From: an uncultured Alistipes sp.
GTDB lineage: Bacteria; Bacteroidota; Bacteroidia; Bacteroidales; Rikenellaceae
Direction of reading: 5' to 3'
Assembly (NCBI GenBank): GCA_949840605.1
Contig: CATKXN010000052.1
Location: 1 to 17,502, forward strand
Length of the DNA: 17,502 bases
Notes under the pieces: model-generated
Database searches by the model: none
The model's input: only the letters and a program-made list of their open reading frames with translations
Told to the model about the DNA's origin: nothing
Program-made: the position numbers and the translations under genes
In this document: positions 14,614 to 17,502 of the stretch, piece by piece
How positions within the stretch are numbered: the stretch's first letter is position 1
How the letters are laid out: every line of letters begins with the position of its first letter

Positions 14614-15173
14614 AGCCGGGGCAGCGTCGGGGCTTCATGCTCCGAATAGCGCAGCACCCGTTCCCGCACGAAGTCCGCGAAATCGCGGGCTTCTTCGTTC
14701 GTGAGGGGCCCGGGGCGGCTCATCAGCACGAGCCGGTGGGCATGGAACGGTTTCCGGAACGAGGGGTGGACATACTCCTGGGGGTTGTCGACGAATCCGA
14801 GCCGTTGGTAGAAGTGCAGACGCCGGATGGATATTTCGTCCTCCGGGGGGTCGATTTCCAGAATGACGCGCCGGCCTTCTGCGAATGCCGCGAGGGCTTT
14901 CGACCCCATGTGCTGCCCGCGCAGGCGGGGCGACACGGCCAGATGCTCGACGTAGTGGAAATTCCCGGCTATCCAATGGAAGAGGATGCCGATGAACTCT
15001 TCGCCGCGCCAGATGCCGTCGGCTTCGAAATGCGGGTCGCCGAACGCGCGGTCGTAGTCGGCGGCGTTCCAGCGTTCGCAGTCGGGGAAGGAGGTCTGGT
15101 AGAGGGCCCACGCTTCGTCCCAGCCTTTGTCGGTGCGGGATTTGAAGGGTCTGAAGTGCAGTCGTTCGGTCAT
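14607..15173 (-). CDS. GNAT family N-acetyltransferase
   Basis: The 188-residue protein has the acetyl-CoA binding motif at about 76-94, where VEHLAVSPRLRGQHMG places the R/Q-x-x-G-x-G-type loop at 85-90. HFYQRLGFVDNP at 120-131 is the typical C-terminal beta-bulge region. The start at 15173 gives the natural beginning of the fold; a frame extending a further 72 residues upstream is rejected because it is low in conserved features and crosses an AT-rich intergenic stretch. Substrate is unknown. It is a single-gene unit, convergent with yeiH and divergent from the lipoprotein gene. Confidence 0.88.
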   Translation of the reverse strand: MTERLHFRPFKSRTDKGWDEAWALYQTSFPDCERWNAADYDRAFGDPHFEADGIWRGEEFIGILFHWIAGNFHYVEHLAVSPRLRGQHMGSKALAAFAEGRRVILEIDPPEDEISIRRLHFYQRLGFVDNPQEYVHPSFRKPFHAHRLVLMSRPGPLTNEEARDFADFVRERVLRYSEHEAPTLPRLP

Positions 15174-15290
15174 GAGTTCGAATTTTCTGCAAGATACGGC
15201 AAATTTCGCACTAAACCCACACAGGAGGCGGGTGAAAATGGAATCCGACGAAGGCATGAGAACGAAAATCATATGAAAACGACGAATTTT

Positions 15291-15322
15291 TTTGGAAGTA
15301 AATGATAAATTGCGTACATTGC
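15291..15322 (+). promoter_or_regulatory. Candidate promoter of leader or small RNA
   Basis: TTTG at 15291-15294 is followed after 20 nt by TACATTGC at 15315-15322, a near match to TAnnTTTG. The spacing is right, the -7 element is imperfect. A transcript from here would start near 15328 and contain all the downstream hairpins. A second weaker possibility is TTTG at 15411-15414 with TAGTATTA at 15433-15440. Confidence 0.4.
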
Positions 15323-15350
15323 AACCCGAAAAATTCAGAAACGGTGTAAA

Positions 15351-15422
15351 ATGGCTTTCAGAACACCATATGAAAGCCGGGTCTCGCACAGCGAGTTGCC
15401 GTATAGCATTTTTGTAGGCTGA
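15351..15422 (+). CDS. Possible 23-residue small ORF in leader
   Basis: An ATG at 15351 opens 23 codons (MAFRTPYESR, then VSHSELPYSIFVG) before TGA. The first codons form the 8-bp hairpin 15353-15378. There is no Shine-Dalgarno sequence and the product is not recognised. It could be a leader peptide whose translation alters folding of the hairpins downstream, or chance. Reported because it is the longest plus-strand frame between the candidate promoter and the terminator-like hairpin. Confidence 0.2.
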   Translation: MAFRTPYESRVSHSELPYSIFVG

Positions 15423-15534
15423 TGGCGTGTCATAGTATTATATTAAATATTGTAGGGGGGGGGAATTCAGTCGTCTCTCCGCAGTTGAAATAAGTCTGCC
15501 GGAGGTTGACTCCGCGCCCGGACCCAAGTCTCGT

Positions 15535-15589
15535 ACCCGGATCGTCCTCGATGCTTTGCATCGACGATGATCCGGGTGTTTTCGTTTTA
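15535..15589 (+). terminator. Strong intrinsic terminator or attenuator upstream of lipoprotein gene
   Basis: Arms 15535-15554 and 15558-15577 form a 20-position stem (18 Watson-Crick pairs, one G-U, one C-C mismatch) over a TTT loop, followed by gttttcgtttta. On the minus strand no T-run follows, so it is directional. No plus-strand gene lies upstream within 900 bp except yeiH, which is separated by a convergent gene. It therefore ends either a small RNA or a leader transcript of the lipoprotein gene, whose ATG is 62 nt further on. Confidence 0.75.
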
Positions 15590-15651
15590 TTCCCGCCGGA
15601 AAGGCGGAGCGTCCTCTAATAATTCACACACTTTTTCAATCTTTTTTCAGC

Positions 15652-16890
15652 ATGAAGAAACTTTTCTTTTTCAACGTCGCAGCGAGCTTGGTACTCGGTG
15701 CTGCGAGCCTTGCCTCGGCCTGCTCCGACTCCGGAGAGACCGAAACGATCTATGTGAAAACGCCGGCTCTGGCCGATCGGACCGTCAAAGCCGGAGATAC
15801 CGGAAAATTCGAATTCGAGGCTTTCGACAGCTGGACGCTGACCTCCTCGGCCGCCTGGTGCCAGCTCTCCGCCGAGTCGGGCGCCGCCGGCAAGCAGAGC
15901 GTGGACTATACGGTCGCCGATACCGGAGCCTCTTTCGAAAAGTCGGATGTCGCCGACCTTACGCTGACTATCGGCAGCGAGACGTTTGCTTTCAAAGTGA
16001 CGCGTGACGCGCTCGAACGCGAACTCAAAATCTATAACGACAAGGGCCAGGAGGTGTCGGCCGTCGTGCTCGATTCGAACGGCGCGGAGATGTTCTACGC
16101 CGACATCACCGTCGCGGCCAATTTTCCGTGGGATCTGGAGCAGACGACCGGGTGGCCCGAGTGGCTCGAGAAGCCGGGACGCCTGTCGCCCGTGCAGGAT
16201 GACGAGACGAAACTCTACACCCTGAACTTCACCCTTCGGATCGCCTCCGATCAGCTGAATACCCGCGGAACCGAGAGCACGCTGACGTTCAGCGACCTGA
16301 ACAGCACTGAGGCCACGGTCGAGGTGCCGGTCCGCTACTTCGGCGCCGAACCCGGTTTCTTCATTGCCGAGTGCGACCTGGGCTCGGAGATCACCGTCTC
16401 GAAAGCGGGCTTTATCTACGACAAGGACGGCAAGCTGACGGACAAGAACATGTTCGATCTGAAGGTCGTCGGAGGCGAGGGCCTGAAATTCGTACCGGTG
16501 AACGTCATTTACACGGCTTCGTATGGTGATGATATCGACGGGAGGCAGAATGTCGCTTGGATGAGCTGCTCGGAGATCACCACGCGCAGTACGCTCGGCA
16601 TGAAGAATTTCCGTGTTACGCTCAGTGCCGTGGCGCCTCCCTACCAGGCGGGTGATAACATCGCCCCAATCGTCCGCACCTATCTGTGTCTTGTTCCTCC
16701 CTCGGTTTATCAGTCGGGCGGAATATGGAGCAGGCCTGAAGAATATTGGAGCATGGCGGCTTCCGATATGTATCTCTCATACGAATACGACAAGGTCAAT
16801 CCTTCCTACAAGACCTACAAGACCTATTCGGTCAAGGAAGAGTTTGCTTCCTACGTATTTACGATCATCGTCAAAGACGCACTCGAATAA
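15652..16890 (+). CDS. BACON-like surface lipoprotein
   Basis: The 412-residue protein has a lipoprotein signal peptide with lipobox LASAC and acylated Cys24. The following SDSGETE is Ser/Asp/Glu-rich, like the surface-export signal of Bacteroidota lipoproteins. Residues about 38-119 look like a BACON/Ig-like module (FDSWTLTSSAAWCQLSAESG, then VADLTLTIG). A second module at about 125-228 contains NFPWDLEQTTGWPEWL. The remaining 180 residues, ending TIIVKDALE, are unrecognised; a Bacteroidota-specific DUF is possible. BACON domains occur in glycan- or mucin-associated surface proteins. It precedes a SusC-like receptor by 84 nt, so it may be an accessory surface binding protein of that uptake system. 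No catalytic motif is visible. Confidence 0.85.
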   Translation: MKKLFFFNVAASLVLGAASLASACSDSGETETIYVKTPALADRTVKAGDTGKFEFEAFDSWTLTSSAAWCQLSAESGAAGKQSVDYTVADTGASFEKSDVADLTLTIGSETFAFKVTRDALERELKIYNDKGQEVSAVVLDSNGAEMFYADITVAANFPWDLEQTTGWPEWLEKPGRLSPVQDDETKLYTLNFTLRIASDQLNTRGTESTLTFSDLNSTEATVEVPVRYFGAEPGFFIAECDLGSEITVSKAGFIYDKDGKLTDKNMFDLKVVGGEGLKFVPVNVIYTASYGDDIDGRQNVAWMSCSEITTRSTLGMKNFRVTLSAVAPPYQAGDNIAPIVRTYLCLVPPSVYQSGGIWSRPEEYWSMAASDMYLSYEYDKVNPSYKTYKTYSVKEEFASYVFTIIVKDALE

Positions 16891-16910
16891 TCCGGGATTG
16901 TGCATCGGAG

Positions 16911-16945
16911 GACAAAAGACGGTCTTAGACAGCCTTTTGTCTTTC
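16911..16945 (+). terminator. Hairpin between lipoprotein and SusC-like gene
   Basis: GACAAAAG (16911-16918) pairs with CTTTTGTC (16934-16941), and inside it GTCT (16922-16925) pairs with AGAC (16927-16930) around a single T. TTTCG follows. It lies 20 nt after the lipoprotein stop and 33 nt before the receptor ATG. It may be a partial terminator that lowers receptor expression, or an mRNA-stabilising or processing structure. Confidence 0.5.
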
Positions 16946-16974
16946 GTGTGCGATCGGTTTTACAAGAACGACAC

Positions 16975-17502
16975 ATGCGACATTTATCTTCAGTTTTCTG
17001 CGCCTGGGGACTTGCCGTGCTTCTGGTATGCCCCTGCATGCAACCGGCGCACGCTCGGAGTCAGTCCCGGGCCGCATCCGGACAACCTGCCGCCAGGACC
17101 GTTTCCGGCTGTGTCAGGGATGCCTCGGGACTGGTCGTTCCCGGAGCCAACGTGCTCCTGAAAGGAACACACATCGGCGCGACGACCGATCGGAACGGCC
17201 GTTACACGCTGACATTGCCCGCGGCGGAGAATATGCCCGCCAAACCGACGCTGGCGTTCAGTTTCATCGGCATGAAACGCCTCGAACTTCCCCTGCGGGG
17301 CAGCGTGATGGACGCAGTCCTGGAGGAGGACGAGAAGCAGATCGCCGACGTCGTCGTGACCGGTTATCAGACCGTCCGCAAACGCGACATGGCCGGCTCC
17401 TACACGACGGTCAAGGCCGACGACATCCTCATGCCGGCCATGACCTCCATCGACCAGATGCTTCAGGGCCGCGTGGCCGGACTCGTGGTCACGCAGACCA
17501 GT
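16975..17502 (+). CDS. SusC-like TonB-dependent outer-membrane receptor (N-terminal part, cut by window end)
   Basis: An open frame runs 176 codons from ATG 16975 to the window edge without a stop. Residues 1-27 are a signal peptide ending QPAHA. A carboxypeptidase-regulatory-like beta-sandwich follows at about 42-118 (VSGCVRDASGLVVPGANVLL, then DRNGRYTL). The plug domain then begins: VVVTGYQTVRKRDMAGSYTT (126-145) is the SusC signature, and DQMLQGRVAGLVV (160-172) is the expected next block. No STN signalling domain precedes it, so it is a transport-type receptor, not an obvious anti-sigma-linked one. SusC proteins import glycans or peptides with a SusD partner, which would lie beyond the window. 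Full length is normally about 1000 residues. Confidence 0.93.
   Translation, partial: MRHLSSVFCAWGLAVLLVCPCMQPAHARSQSRAASGQPAARTVSGCVRDASGLVVPGANVLLKGTHIGATTDRNGRYTLTLPAAENMPAKPTLAFSFIGMKRLELPLRGSVMDAVLEEDEKQIADVVVTGYQTVRKRDMAGSYTTVKADDILMPAMTSIDQMLQGRVAGLVVTQTS

Larger units (their letters stand above)
15174..15651. other. 478-bp AT-richer structured intergenic region
   Basis: This gap between divergent genes is visibly richer in A/T than its flanks up to about 15460. On the plus strand it holds a candidate promoter (15291-15322), an 8-bp hairpin (15353-15378), a 23-codon open frame, a run of nine G (15455-15463), a small CGGAG/CTCCG hairpin (15500-15514), a strong terminator-like hairpin (15535-15589) and CCGCC/GGCGG (about 15593-15608). 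The last 43 bases before the lipoprotein ATG are T- and A-rich with no Shine-Dalgarno sequence. On the minus strand only a poor -7-like TATCTTGC (complement of 15189-15196) is seen for the acetyltransferase gene. It looks like a long leader or a small RNA gene followed by a promoter. Confidence 0.6.

Noticed and set aside
13713..15305. 530-codon frame overlapping yeiH and the acetyltransferase region
   Set aside because: It runs out of frame through yeiH and antisense through the acetyltransferase; the composition is typical of GC-rich shadow frames.
15174..15389. 72-residue N-terminal extension of the acetyltransferase
   Set aside because: The extension comes from AT-rich intergenic DNA and lacks similarity to the GNAT fold; ATG 15173 begins the domain naturally.
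16806..16823. 9-bp tandem duplication encoding YKTYKTY in the lipoprotein
   Set aside because: Only two copies within a coding region; too small to carry meaning alone.

Overview
The window reads as chromosomal DNA of a GC-rich member of Bacteroidota, most likely an Alistipes-like gut organism. This is inferred from a complete moxR/DUF58/Bat operon, a SusC-type TonB-dependent receptor behind a BACON-like surface lipoprotein, several promoters matching the Bacteroidota pattern (-33 TTG/TTTG and -7 TAnnTTTG) with few Shine-Dalgarno sequences, and strong G/C preference at third codon positions. No tRNA, rRNA operon, CRISPR array, transposase or prophage gene is visible.

Layout. (1) 1-98 is an imperfect tandem array of 7-bp units. 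(2) 104-496 holds the RNase P RNA gene rnpB and its terminator hairpin on the minus strand. (3) 540-6379, minus strand, is an aerotolerance-type operon read as moxR, DUF58, a membrane-anchored DUF4381-like protein, a BatC-like TPR protein, BatA and BatB. All junctions are 12 nt or shorter except batA/batB, where 163 nt of nested inverted repeats intervene. BatD and BatE are not found, and BatC lies before BatA. (4) 6380-6488 is a divergent promoter region. (5) 6489-11411, plus strand, is a four-gene unit: UvrD/PcrA helicase, family 2 glycosyltransferase, endonuclease III and a DUF4886/SGNH-type secreted protein, with two 4-nt start/stop overlaps. (6) 11475-14598 holds an NrnA-type DHH phosphoesterase, a LysR regulator and a YeiH/UPF0324 exporter; between the last two lies a well-formed LysR-type operator. 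(7) 14607-15173 is a GNAT acetyltransferase on the minus strand, convergent with yeiH. (8) 15174-15651 is an AT-richer, structured intergenic leader with a strong terminator-like hairpin and a run of nine G. (9) 15652-17502 holds the BACON-like lipoprotein and the start of a SusC-like receptor that runs off the window.

How it fits together. The moxR-to-batB block encodes an AAA+ ATPase working with von Willebrand A proteins at the inner membrane and periplasm, a system linked to stress and oxygen tolerance. The helicase and endonuclease III belong to DNA repair, while the glycosyltransferase and hydrolase packed between and after them are unrelated envelope-type functions. The LysR-YeiH pair looks like a self-contained regulated exporter module. 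The right end is the beginning of an outer-membrane nutrient uptake locus whose expression may be gated by the structured leader and by a hairpin between lipoprotein and receptor.

All family calls come from motifs read by eye; no database search was possible.
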